DNA of 10,018 nt from the NCBI RefSeq assembly GCF_000003605.2, contig NW_003116946.1:19522-29539 (forward strand), read 5' to 3'. Position numbers and translations under genes: made by a program. Source of the DNA: Saccoglossus kowalevskii. Its lineage: Eukaryota > Hemichordata > Enteropneusta > Harrimaniidae. Positions 1 to 8,398 of the stretch are shown piece by piece (positions within the stretch are counted from its first letter, which is position 1; every line of letters begins with the position of its first letter). A model generated the notes under the pieces. The model searched no databases and had not been told where the DNA came from. It worked only from the letters and a program-made list of their open reading frames with translations.

Positions 1-1010
1 GCCATGTTGACAGAGCAAAGCTACTCTCGTCATGTTGACAGAACAAAGCTACTCTCATCATGTCGACAGAACAAAGCTACTGTCGTCATGTCGACTGAAC
101 AAGGCTGGTGTCATCATGTTGACAGAACAAGGCTGGTGTCGCCATGTTAACAGAACAAGACTGGTGTCATGTTGACAGAACAAGGCTGGTGTCATCATGT
201 TGACAGAACAAGGCTGGTGTCGCCATGTTGACAGAACAAGGCTGGTGTCATCATGTTGACAGAACAAGGCTGGTGTCGCCATGTTAACAGAACAAGACTG
301 GTGTCATGTTGACAGAACAAGGCTGGTGTCATCATGTTGACAGAACAAGGCTGGTGTCATCATGTTGACGGAACAAAGCTGGTTTTGTTATGTTGATGGA
401 ACAAGGCTGGTGGCATCATGTTGACGGAACAAAGCCGGTTTTGTTATGTTGACAGAACAAGGCTGTTGTCGTCATGTTGACAGAACAAAGCTACTGTCGT
501 CATGTTGACAGAACAAGGCTAGTGTCGCCATGTTGACGGAATAAGGCTGTTGTCGCCATGTTGACAGAACAAGGCTTATGTCATCATGTTGACAGAACAA
601 AACTACTGTCGTCATGTTGACAGCACAAGGCTGGTGTCATCATGTTGACAGAACAAGGCTGGTGTCGTCATGTTGACAGAACAAAGCTGTTTTTGTTATG
701 TTGATGGAACAAGGCTGGTGTCATGATATTGATGGAACAAGACTGTTGTCGTCACGTTGACAGAACAAAGCTACTGTCGTCATGTTGACAGAACAAGGCT
801 GGTGTCGCCATGTTGACATAACCAGGCTGGTCTCGTCATGTTGACTGAACAAGGCTGTTGTCGCAATGTTGACGGATCGAGGTTTGTGTCGTCATGTTAA
901 CAGAACAAAGCTACTGTCGTCATGTTGACAGAACAAACCTGGTGTTGTTATGTTGATGGAACAAGGCTGGTGTCATCATGTTGACGGAACAGGGCTAGTG
1001 TCTTCATATT
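1..1010. repeat. 28-bp minisatellite array, about 36 diverged units
   Basis: Units begin CATGTTGACAGAACAA, followed by a variable half such as GGCTGGTGTCGT or AGCTACTGTCGT. Starts at 3, 31, 59, 87 and 115 fix the period at 28 bp. The array runs off the left edge, so its full length is unknown. The last recognisable unit decays at about 1010. Some units lack 3 bp, and there is higher-order structure: a block of about 137 bp (141-277) recurs from 278, and a 56-bp dimer containing GGTTTTGTTATG repeats at 361 and 417. Because 28 is not a multiple of 3, reading frames here shift from unit to unit, and I do not regard the open frames as genes. It is most likely neutral tandem DNA that changes by slippage and unequal exchange. 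Confidence 0.96.
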
Positions 1011-1566
1011 GGAGCATGGTGATAAAAAATCATCGTTCAATCATTTGAAGAGTGCATGAAGTGACATTTAAATGTCTTCTGTGTATGTGTACAATTTCCA
1101 ATGTCTGCTCAAATGGAACACGTTAAGATTCATATGCAGGAATTGTGTTTAGAGGTTATATGTCATCGACTTGTTGGAACCAGACATCGAATGTCATTAA
1201 CCCACATAACTGATTATTATTTAACTGCAGCCTCACCTATCAAAGATTAAATATTTATTCTCTGTCTCTGTCTCTTATTTGTAAATAAAAATCATATAAC
1301 CATAAATCCCCTCTTACATAATTTCAGTTTGACCGAGTTTACCTCTGCTCTATATTTACTAGACTATGATGGTAGAAACTGACTTGAGTCCAACTACACG
1401 GAGCAACGTGCACAGACTTTATACTCCATGTTACAGGATCCATATTGGATACAAAGGCCCACTGGAAGTAATTAATAATGGGTTTGTTAGAAACCGATGC
1501 TAGTCGAATGTGATACTCTGTATAGGATTCAAGGCAAGGGACTTTCAACAAACAGAGGCGGCGGCA
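1011..1566. other. Non-coding spacer between minisatellite and duplication
   Basis: This is single-copy-looking, AT-rich sequence between the minisatellite and the tandem duplication. Open frames are short (70 codons or fewer), overlap on both strands and show no recognisable protein motif. I see no RNA gene or paired splice sites. Confidence 0.6.
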
Positions 1567-2785
1567 CGAGATTTTACATGGAGGGGCGAGATCTGCTCAC
1601 CGATCTCGCGCGACCTTACTAGGGATTCTGGGGGGATGCTTCCTATACAATTGTTGAGATCTATACGGCTGTGCTGTCTATACCATCTGAAACGCTATTT
1701 ACTGCATTTTGAGGGGTAATTTTTTCTGACAAGCCATGATGGGCTACACAAATGTGTTATCAAAAATTTTTCGGGTTTTAGTAAGTTAGCCTTACAATGC
1801 GTGCATGTATGATTATAATCAAACGAGTACAGGATCAGATAAGACTCATATATGAATACTTACAGTGTCACGGGACACGTCGTGTGATGTTTCACAGCAA
1901 CAGTAAAATAAAGCTTATTTATGTACATAAGTCATCCATATTTAAATCAATAAAGTGTGAATGGCCGTTTCGTGGCATAGAATCCGATTCTTGCAAATTG
2001 TGCTTCCGCTTGCATTGTTGATTACGACTAAATTACTAAAAAGGTACGACCGCAGATTTGACGCATAGCGAAGAAATATTCCGCCTAGACATCCATATTG
2101 CTACAAAAGGTGGAAGGAAAGAAACAAGCCCCTCTCCTTCCATTGAATATGCCGTCCTCTCTCATCATTTGCTGCCAGTTGTATGTTTCATTGGATGAAA
2201 GATATAGCAATGTGTACTACGAGTAAGACGACAATGGTTAATTTACCGCTATATGCTGTTCACGTAGCTATGCACTAATGGCTAAATTGTGGCACTGTTC
2301 ATAAATACTGCGGCTGCCTCTATGGACAAAAATTAGAACTGCCGTTCACCGCGATGGAATATTCATCACATTTATTTCGAAGTAGTTGTCGCAATCAGTT
2401 CAAGTACAATACATGTGCGACATGATATACATGTACCTAAATTTGCTGATTAAAATAAATAAAAAATGCTAGTACATAGATACAGTAACTACAACAAAAC
2501 AATGATAAATTGATTTACAACAGCACGGGTAATGCAATAACTAGTGCTTGATCATGGTGGGCATGTTGAGCTTCGTTGTGCCAAAACACGTACCTCTCTG
2601 TAAAGATATAGAGGGCGCTATTGTTAACTGCTGCTACAATCTATTTGTTGTTATTATTCACCCTAGCCACCCTCTAGCATCCTGGGTGCTCAGAGGACAA
2701 TTTAATTAATAACGCTTTCTCCATCTTTTCATTGACACAATTATATAATTGACATATACTACTAAATATTCAACTCTTTTGATTT
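1567..2785. repeat. Tandem duplication, copy 1 (1219 bp)
   Basis: This segment runs from CGAGATTTTACATGG to TTTTGATTT and is followed at once by a second copy starting again at CGAGATTTTACATGG (2786). By hand alignment there are 21 substitutions and three 1-bp insertions in copy 2, about 98.3 % identity. The contents do not resemble a known gene. It has a GC-richer head with a small hairpin (1586-1609), a middle with a 74-codon frame (1797-2021), and an AT-rich tail with AATAAATAAAAAA near 2455 and a GAGGGCGCT motif near 2611. It lacks obvious terminal inverted repeats or a poly-A end, so I cannot call it a transposon. It could be part of a dispersed repeat. Confidence 0.95.
1586..1609. repeat. 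Small inverted repeat at head of copy 1
   Basis: GCGAGATC (1586-1593) and GATCTCGC (1602-1609) are perfect reverse complements around an 8-base loop. In copy 2 the right arm carries two substitutions (reading AATCTCCC), so the stem is broken there. It may be a chance palindrome or a remnant of a repeat end. Confidence 0.5.
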
Positions 2786-4012
2786 CGAGATTTTACATGG
2801 AGGGGCGAGATCTGCTCACCAATCTCCCGCGACCTTACTAGGGATTCTGGGGGCATGCTTCCTGTACAATTGTTGAGATCTATACGGCTGTGCTGTCTAT
2901 ACCATCTGAAATGCTATTTACAGCATTTTGAGGGGTAATTTTTTTCTGACAAGCCATGATGGGCTACACAAATGTGTTATCAAAAATTGTTCGGGTTTTA
3001 GTAAGTTAGCCTTACAATGCGTGCATGTATGATTATAATCAAACGAGTACAGGATCAGATAAGACCCATATATGGATACTTACAGTGTCACGGGACACGT
3101 CGTGTGATGTTTCACAGCAACAGTAAAATAAAGCTTATTTATGTACATAAGTCATCCATATTTAAATCAATAAAGTGTGAACGGCCGTTTCGTGGCACAG
3201 AATCCGATTCTTGCAAATTGTGCTTCCGATTGCATTGTTGAATACGACTAAATTACTAAAAAGGTACGACCGCAGATTTGACGCATAGCGAAGAAATATT
3301 CCGACTAGACATCCATATTGCTAAAAAAAGGTGGAAGGAAAGAAACAAGCCTCTCTCCTTCCATGGAATATGCCGTCCTCTCTCATCATTTGCTGCCAGT
3401 TGTATGTTTCATTGGATGAAAGATATAGCAATGTGTACTACGAGCAAGACGACAATGGTTAATTTACCGCTATATGCTGTTCACGTAGCTATGCACTAAT
3501 GGCTAAATTGTGGCACTGTTCATAAATTCTGCGGCTGCCTCTATGGACAAAAATTAGAACTGCCGTTCACCGCGATGGAATATTCATCACATTTATTTCG
3601 AAGTAGTTGTCGCAATCAGTTCAAGTACAATACATGTGCGACATGATATACATGTACCTAAATTTGCTGATTAAAATAAATAAAAAATGCTAGTACATAG
3701 ATACAGTAACTACAACAAAACAATGATAAATTGATTTACAACAGCACGGGTAATGCAATAACTAGTGCTTGATCATGGTGGGCATGTTGAGCTTCGTTGT
3801 GCCAAAACACGTACCTCTCCTGTAAAGATATAGAGGGCGCTATTGTTAACTGCTGCTACAATCTATTTGTTGTTATTATTCACCCTAGCCACCCTCTAGC
3901 ATCCTGGGTGCTCAGAGGACAATTTAATTAATAACGCTTTCTTCATCTTTTCATTGACACAATTATATAATTGACATATACTACTAAATATTGAACTCTT
4001 TTGATTTCGAGA
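2786..4012. repeat. Tandem duplication, copy 2 (about 1222 bp plus shared CGAGA)
   Basis: This is the direct repeat of 1567-2785, offset by 1219 bp at its start and 1222 bp at its end because of three single-base insertions: one in a T run near 2945, one in an A run near 3325, and one C near 3820. It ends at TGATTTCGAGA, where the sequence changes to unrelated GCAAACTC. CGAGA sits at the left edge, the internal junction and the right edge, as expected for duplication through 5-bp microhomology. Substitutions are unevenly spread: 19 lie in the first ~740 bp and only 2 in the last ~480 bp. A false duplication made by assembling two haplotypes cannot be excluded. Confidence 0.94.
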
Positions 4013-4869
4013 GCAAACTCAACATATTAGCAAATCTATTACGTTTTAACCAATCTACTTCGCAAGAAAAAAAATACAATGAGCACGCCTCTGATGTAAA
4101 TCATGTTTAGTCTAGCTACTAATATGTGACCGTATTATTGTAACTGAGTACTAATGTTTATCCACTCTCTAATTGCACAGTTACATCTAAACATGGATAT
4201 TATTTAGAACAAAATGTTACAGAAGTGATCGTATAATTTCCAAATATGTATCAATTTGTGTACAGCTATATGATGGTTTATCTCCTGACGCTCATCTTGT
4301 TGTTTTGCATTGTCTATTTCAGTGGCGATAGTATAAATCAATGTATACTTGATTTCAAAGTAAACAGTATATGACGATCTGAGCATTGATTAGATATCTT
4401 CCAATAGTACAAATAATAAGACCCTAATCAATCTTCGTCAGTCAATGTCAATGCAGTGAATTAATCTGATTAAAATAGGATCCTAGTTTGAGCTTAATTT
4501 TTATTTGTTACCTCTCATTTTTAATATGTTTTTTTTTTATTTTATTTTATTTTATTATTTATTTGCTGGCAGTTTTTCAAATGTTTTGTTACATAATAAT
4601 AATATAAAAATTACAAAAATAATAAAGAATATATAGTAAAAATAAAATTAATTAAATTCACGCCGTACAATACATCAGATTTTAACCAGATTGGCAGTGA
4701 ATTAGAAAATATCAGAAACAATGTTATCAGAATATATGGTTGCATGTCACTGGACGATTAAAAGCAGCACATTTTGTATATTTATGCCGCCTTCATTGCT
4801 CGAAGGCAACATGTCGTCTATGTATGTCATTGTTTAATCGTGACAATCATGGCCGAGAGCGTTTAATGT
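4013..4869. other. AT-rich non-coding stretch
   Basis: No open frame here is longer than about 60 codons, and none has a recognisable motif. The centre (about 4500-4660) is extremely AT-rich. It holds the TTTTA microsatellite and then an A-rich run of AATAAT and AAAAT words. I see no RNA gene. Confidence 0.6.
4529..4560. repeat. T10 run and (TTTTA)n microsatellite
   Basis: Ten T residues (4529-4538) lead into ATTTTATTTTATTTTATTATTT, an imperfect TTTTA pentamer array. It may be slippage-prone simple sequence or the decayed tail of a minus-strand retroposed element, though no element body is recognisable beside it. Confidence 0.85.
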
Positions 4870-4921
4870 GATTGGGCGTAATTACAATCGTGATTGGTTA
4901 TTAAGCAACTGTCTCGATTGG
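4870..4921 (-). promoter_or_regulatory. Cluster of three inverted CCAAT motifs
   Basis: GATTGG, the reverse complement of CCAATC, occurs at 4870-4875, 4892-4897 and 4916-4921, with starts 22 and 24 bp apart, about two helical turns. CCAAT boxes bind NF-Y and are often spaced regularly in promoters. No gene start is visible next to the cluster, and such hexamers occur by chance, so promoter function is only a guess. Confidence 0.25.
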
Positions 4922-5326
4922 ACAAAAACGAGCTGATGGTCTGCAGCTGATTTGGCAGTTAATGTCCATTAAGATCAAAGACACTAGAGAAAATATATTT
5001 TCTAATGTATTTGTTCAAATGTACCCCTAGAATTATACTAAAATACTTTGCCATGTGTAATAATGGGGTAAAACATTTGAAATAATGAGTGTGACCATTT
5101 TTTTCGCGAAGTCGATTCGTCCCACAGGTTGATTCGTCGCAAAATCGATTCGTTTGATTTATCAGGTATTCCCGATACTAACTCGTCCAATACACGCAAC
5201 AATATCGCAAACTGTGTCTCATCGTGCATACGACAACACACGCAGACTGAACCCCAGTCGTTTATTGTATCACACTTTGCAACACTTCATCAATCGTTAA
5301 ATCAAGTTATTTGTATTTCTTATAAA
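4922..5326. other. Non-coding stretch with short GATTCGT repeats
   Basis: GATTCGT occurs at 5114-5120, 5131-5137 and 5147-5153, spaced 17 and 16 bp, giving a short degenerate 17-bp tandem repeat. Open frames cross this region on both strands (for example 5129-5410 plus and 5038-5241 minus) but overlap each other and resemble no family I recognise. I do not call them genes. Confidence 0.45.
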
Positions 5327-5374
5327 GTTTATAGTGTAATTAATCTTCAAGTTTATAGTGCAATTAATGTTCTA
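5327..5374. repeat. 24-bp tandem dimer
   Basis: GTTTATAGTGTAATTAAT (from 5327) is repeated as GTTTATAGTGCAATTAAT (from 5351). The two 24-bp units differ at only a few bases. It lies upstream of the 57-bp array, so this neighbourhood is prone to short tandem duplication. Confidence 0.8.
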
Positions 5375-5500
5375 AAAAATGGTAATCATGGTAAAAGTTA
5401 CAGTAAATAATGTTGTACGGACATGTTGCGCTTTCAAATAAATTTGATATGCACCAAGCTTGATTGTATTATAACCCACATATATAAAGAAAGTCCCACA

Positions 5501-5685
5501 TTTATCGATAGTACACTGAAACCAAAGACACTACGAGATGAGAAGACATTTATCGATAGAACACGGAAACCCATGATTTCAAAGACACTACGAGATGAGA
5601 AAACATTTATCGATAGTACACGGAAACCCATGATTTCAAAGACACTACGAGAAAAGAAGATATTTATCGATAGTACCCTGATAGT
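5501..5685. repeat. 57-bp tandem array with TATCGATA in every unit
   Basis: Units start TTTATCGATAG at 5501, 5549, 5606 and 5663. The first is 48 bp because it lacks nine bases around CATGATTTC, the next two are 57 bp, and the fourth breaks off after about 20 bp. The palindrome TATCGATA appears at 5503-5510, 5551-5558, 5608-5615 and 5665-5672. Since 57 and 48 are multiples of three and the unit has no stop in one frame per strand, both strands stay open. The plus frame 5423-5701 reads a 19-residue repeat containing TFIDSTRKPMISK. I see no start context or splice signals that make it a credible gene, and I treat it as a minisatellite. A coding 19-residue repeat remains possible. Confidence 0.9.
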
Positions 5686-6257
5686 ACTCGTCCCCTGGTG
5701 ACATCTGTGGCGGCGGCCTTCAACTTCCAAGTTACTCTGGTCAGCCAGTGGTAAATGGATAGGACAGTGGCATTCATTATACCTATTTTAACAAATACAG
5801 ACGATATACAAAACAAAACACATGGCCAATGTTCAGACAATAACAGTCAAAAAAGGTACACAACCCACGTACAATAAAGGTGTCTTTTACACTAATTTCA
5901 TACATTCACTGGTTACAGGTTTGATTGTATATACATACTGAGTATACACGTAGTGTAACAACACCTACTGATGCAAGTCACAATTGAATCAATTCAGGTT
6001 GTGTGCATGTCATGGTGTTTGTTGAAGACTGTCGAAAAATGTCACTCATTTGTTTGTATGCAAAGACATCTTCAGTGATCACTCAACGGAACATCGCTAG
6101 GTATGAGTACCCTAGTAGCAGATCTGCCAGATATTAATGCTCCAATACTATGTGTCCTGCGGTTAGTATATTAATCCGAATTACTGCTGTCACTGAAGTC
6201 TATTTATAGTCTACGAACTTGAATATTGTGACAATTTGAATGCGCCAGCACAGGAGC
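5686..6257. other. Non-coding flank downstream of the kinase-like gene
   Basis: This region follows the minus-strand gene's stop codon (6258-6260) and should contain its 3' untranslated end. No minus-strand AATAAA or ATTAAA is present here. The nearest weak variant is TATAAA (plus TTTATA, 6203-6208), about 50 bp past the stop. A 10-bp palindrome AGTGATCACT lies at 6074-6083. Nothing else stands out. Confidence 0.5.
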
Positions 6258-6430
6258 CTAGTTATCGGAACAACCTGAAATTGGGTAGGGTAATGTAGGA
6301 TTATGATCATCGGTGCATTTCGAAATAGGGTTGGGTGAACTCTCGCGCGACTCATTGGTAAATGCCTCGGTATTAAAACTTGGTAATGGAAGCTGTGTTG
6401 TGGCTCCAGACTCTGAAAACGGTGGACTAT
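6258..6430 (-). CDS. Second exon of kinase-like gene: Ser/Pro-rich C-terminal tail
   Basis: The exon is predicted from splice signals. It follows a strong acceptor on the minus strand, TTTATTGTATTTTCCAG, with the exon starting AT-AGT at 6430. The upstream exon ends one base into a codon (G), so the join makes GAT (Asp) and opens 56 further codons to TAG at 6260-6258. The predicted tail begins D-SPPFSESGATTQ and is rich in Ser, Pro and Asn, with no domain, consistent with a disordered extension carrying possible phosphorylation sites. The joined protein would be 307 + 1 + 56 = 364 residues. In the other frame the stretch reads a Phe/Ile-rich sequence that does not fit the donor phase. The support is a matching phase and good consensus sites at both ends; no transcript confirms it, and other downstream exons or read-through to the stop at 7074 remain possible. 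Confidence 0.55.
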
Positions 6431-6521
6431 CTGGAAAATACAATAAATACACAAAACGTCACAGAAACGTGCAAAGACAATATATACAGCGTATATTCGA
6501 GTAAAGTGAATGCTAGCACTG

Positions 6522-6529
6522 TGACGTCA
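6522..6529. promoter_or_regulatory. Consensus cAMP-response element TGACGTCA
   Basis: The full 8-bp palindromic CRE, the site bound by CREB/ATF family factors, lies in the predicted intron about 90 bp before the second exon. One exact 8-mer in 10 kb is only modestly unexpected and there is no adjacent promoter, so function is unproven. Confidence 0.25.
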
Positions 6530-6783
6530 TTTTTTAAACCTGACAGCGTTCGTTAGAATTAGCATGCCATGGAAATACTCGCGAAGAAGCACTAACCAGG
6601 ACACGTATATATTAACAACATTTCAGCAACAATAAATGTGATTTAAAGAGATTTCAGCTTCAGAGTATCGGCAGCACAGATGGCCAATACACAAAACCCA
6701 GTTGTCCATCGTAGCAAACCTCAAAACAGTCAGCGGGTATTTAATTTCCATTTTTGAATGTTGCGTAATTCTTACACGTGTTA

Positions 6784-6848
6784 CATTTTTGAAATGCACT
6801 TTTGTCATTTTTGAAACTCAAAAATTCTATACGTGCATTTCAAAAATG
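6784..6848. repeat. Foldback: 16-bp perfect inverted repeat, 33-base loop
   Basis: CATTTTTGAAATGCAC (6784-6799) and GTGCATTTCAAAAATG (6833-6848) are exact reverse complements. CATTTTTGAA also occurs directly at 6749-6758 and 6806-6815, so the palindrome grew within a small family of related words. It sits in the predicted intron of the kinase-like gene. A transcript could form a 16-bp stem, which is shorter than usual for an animal microRNA precursor. Confidence 0.85.
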
Positions 6849-7105
6849 AATAATTCACAGAGTTTGCTGATCAGCGCAGCATGACCCCAGTACACCGTTA
6901 AAGCTAAATCTAACATCAGTTTACTGCCACGATTCTTTTAAGTGCCCGTTCATCGGACCATATAAATTCCGCTTCTAGAATGAATGACTTCAGAGCGATT
7001 TAGACAAAAATGAGTCAAAAGTCAAAACATTTCGGAACACAATTTATTAGTACGTTTATAGCCTGTCGTAAACCTATGCAATTACAACAATAACATCACA
7101 CTTAC

Positions 7106-8027
7106 CGTGATTTTCTGAAACAAATTCTCGAAGAATTTTGAGAACGTGGGCCGAGCCTGGTGTGCCATGGCAGTCCAGAGACGTCAACGATTGGAGAAAT
7201 GGTATCAGTCTGGGATCCACTGGTGTTCGGAAATTCGCCATATGTAGAATTGTCTCAAATATCTCTCCCATAGAATACACATCCATCCGTTTATTGTCTG
7301 TATCATGGATGACCTGAATTATTTCGGACGACAAACACAAATATTCTGGTTTTGAGGTGCGTTCCGGACGTTCTTTCAAATGAGTTACTCTGTGGTTCAA
7401 TGGGGATGACCTGCAACCATAGCGTATGCAGTCTCCCGAAACCTTGGCCAGTCCATAATCAGCAATTTTTGCAACCGATTTCGACGATTTCTTTGTGAAG
7501 AGTATATTTTCGGGCTTAAGATTGTAGTGGACAATTCCATTATCGTGAATGTAACTCAACCCGTCCGCTATAGCTCTCATAATGGTAGTCACGCTTCCGG
7601 TGTCTTGCACGCGATTACTGGAGAGAAAATTTAACAGATTGCCATCAAAGCAGAACTCTGTGACAACGTAAACCACCATACAGATGGAGAAGAGATCGAC
7701 AATTTCAACCAAGTTATTATGTCGTAATCTCTTTAAAACCAATAGTTCTGTGAGAACATTTGCAACAGACGTACTATTGTTACACACTATTTCTTTCATA
7801 GCATACATCGTCCCATAAAGCTCGTCTCGAACAAGGTAGACGCGACCGAAGTTGCCGGATCCGATGTACCTGAATTTTCTGTAGCGGCCTATAAGCGACG
7901 GTTTAATTCTACTCTCATCGCATCGTTGCTTCTGCATTCGTCGAGACATTCGGTAAAATATCATAGGTACATAGCTGCGATCATCGGCAGTAGTGGCCAG
8001 TGGAACGCCGTAATTCGGAGCCTGCAT
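7106..8027 (-). CDS. Protein-kinase-like protein, main exon; predicted pseudokinase
   Basis: This exon encodes 307 residues holding a complete protein-kinase fold (about 49-300). The glycine loop GSGNFGRV is at 56-63, the ATP-anchoring Lys at 78 (YAMKEI), and the likely helix-C Glu at 94. The catalytic loop is HYNLKPEN at 167-174. The metal-binding motif is DYG at 190-192, and YLCLSSE (229-235) stands in for the usual APE region. DVYSMG at 249-254 is the conserved F-helix motif. HRD has become HYN, losing both the Arg and the catalytic Asp, so phosphotransfer should be poor or absent while nucleotide binding may persist; ERBB3 likewise has Asn at this position. It is probably cytosolic, with no signal peptide or membrane segment. 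The start at 8027 has an in-frame TAA directly upstream but a weak Kozak context, and Met22, 27 and 31 also precede the domain. The exon ends at donor G|GTAAGTGT, then 6258-6430. Its family is not settled: a Ser/Thr-type fold, perhaps STK35/PDIK1L-like, which is a guess. Confidence 0.85.
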
Positions 8028-8398
8028 TTAGATTCATTAGTACGCTCAATACGCTATGTTAACGAATAACTAATCTCCTCGGCGCCTGGGGCGAAAAAAG
8101 AGAGGTGCGTCAACTTGGACCCAGTCATGTAGAAATAACAATTTATTTTCGTCCAAACAAATAAAACACATTTGTCTAGAGTGACGTATGCCGGTCGTAG
8201 TGACCCAAACTTATTTGAAACGACATCAGGATTCATATCCAACGTCAGCCCGCCAAAGAGCAGCAAGGCGATGCAATTAACAATCAGTCCGTTGGGCCGT
8301 GGATGGTCACCAAGCAAACTTGATTGGAACTATTTGTGTGTATCCGTGAAATGAACTGAAGCTCAAGCAATTTTCACCCCACAGATGCTAAATCTCAC
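8028..8398. other. 5' flank or first intron of the kinase-like gene
   Basis: This stretch separates the main exon from the possible small 5' exon. A minus-strand frame of about 90 codons (8054-8329, stop to stop) has a hydrophobic stretch, LIVNCIALLLFGGLTL. It has no ATG at its start, is in a different frame from the kinase, and shows no clear splice sites. I do not call it a gene. No TATA box or initiator is obvious. Confidence 0.4.

Larger units (their letters stand above)
6431..7105 (-). other. Predicted phase-1 intron (675 bp)
   Basis: On the minus strand the intron starts GTAAGTGT (from 7105) and ends TTTTCCAG (to 6431), matching the metazoan consensus at both ends with a pyrimidine-rich 3' tract. 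If it is not removed, the long exon reads ten codons further to TAG at 7076-7074. It contains a 16-bp inverted repeat (6784-6848) and a perfect TGACGTCA (6522-6529). I saw no extra coding exon inside it. Confidence 0.6.

Noticed and set aside
58-282. 74-codon minus-strand frame rich in repeated CQHDDTSLVLST-like words
   Set aside because: It is the 28-bp minisatellite read in shifting frames; other units break it and it has no motif or gene structure.
1-1010. Regular array considered as a CRISPR locus or as steroid-receptor half-sites (AGAACA)
   Set aside because: Units abut without unique spacers, so it is not CRISPR. AGAACA recurs only because the unit repeats, and no paired site at receptor spacing is kept.
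1563-1570. GGCACGAG, identical to a common cDNA-cloning adapter end
   Set aside because: It is an 8-base match in continuous genomic-looking sequence, and the related CGAG words at the other duplication edges explain it without contamination.
1797-2021. 74-codon plus-strand frame kept open in both duplication copies (also 3017-3241)
   Set aside because: Four of the five differences between the copies change the amino acid (Leu/Pro, Glu/Gly, Trp/Arg, Ile/Thr), which shows no purifying selection; no motif is recognisable.
3278-3499. 73-codon frame in duplication copy 2
   Set aside because: The frame exists only because of a 1-bp insertion in an A run; copy 1 lacks it.
5129-5410. 93-codon plus-strand frame
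   Set aside because: It overlaps a minus-strand frame of similar quality, includes the 24-bp dimer, and matches no family I recognise.
6200-6454. 84-codon minus-strand frame overlapping the second exon
   Set aside because: It is the wrong phase for the donor at 7105; the alternative frame gives the phase-matched Ser/Pro tail.
6973-6980. TTCTAGAA as a heat-shock element
   Set aside because: It has only two inverted pentamers and no third unit in correct phase, and it lies inside an intron with no promoter nearby.
8054-8317. Minus-strand frame with a hydrophobic stretch, considered as a small membrane protein or an extra exon
   Set aside because: It begins at TTG with no ATG near its start, a stop lies just upstream, its frame does not join the kinase exon, and no convincing splice sites flank it. 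A faint resemblance to short two-helix membrane domains is too weak to report.
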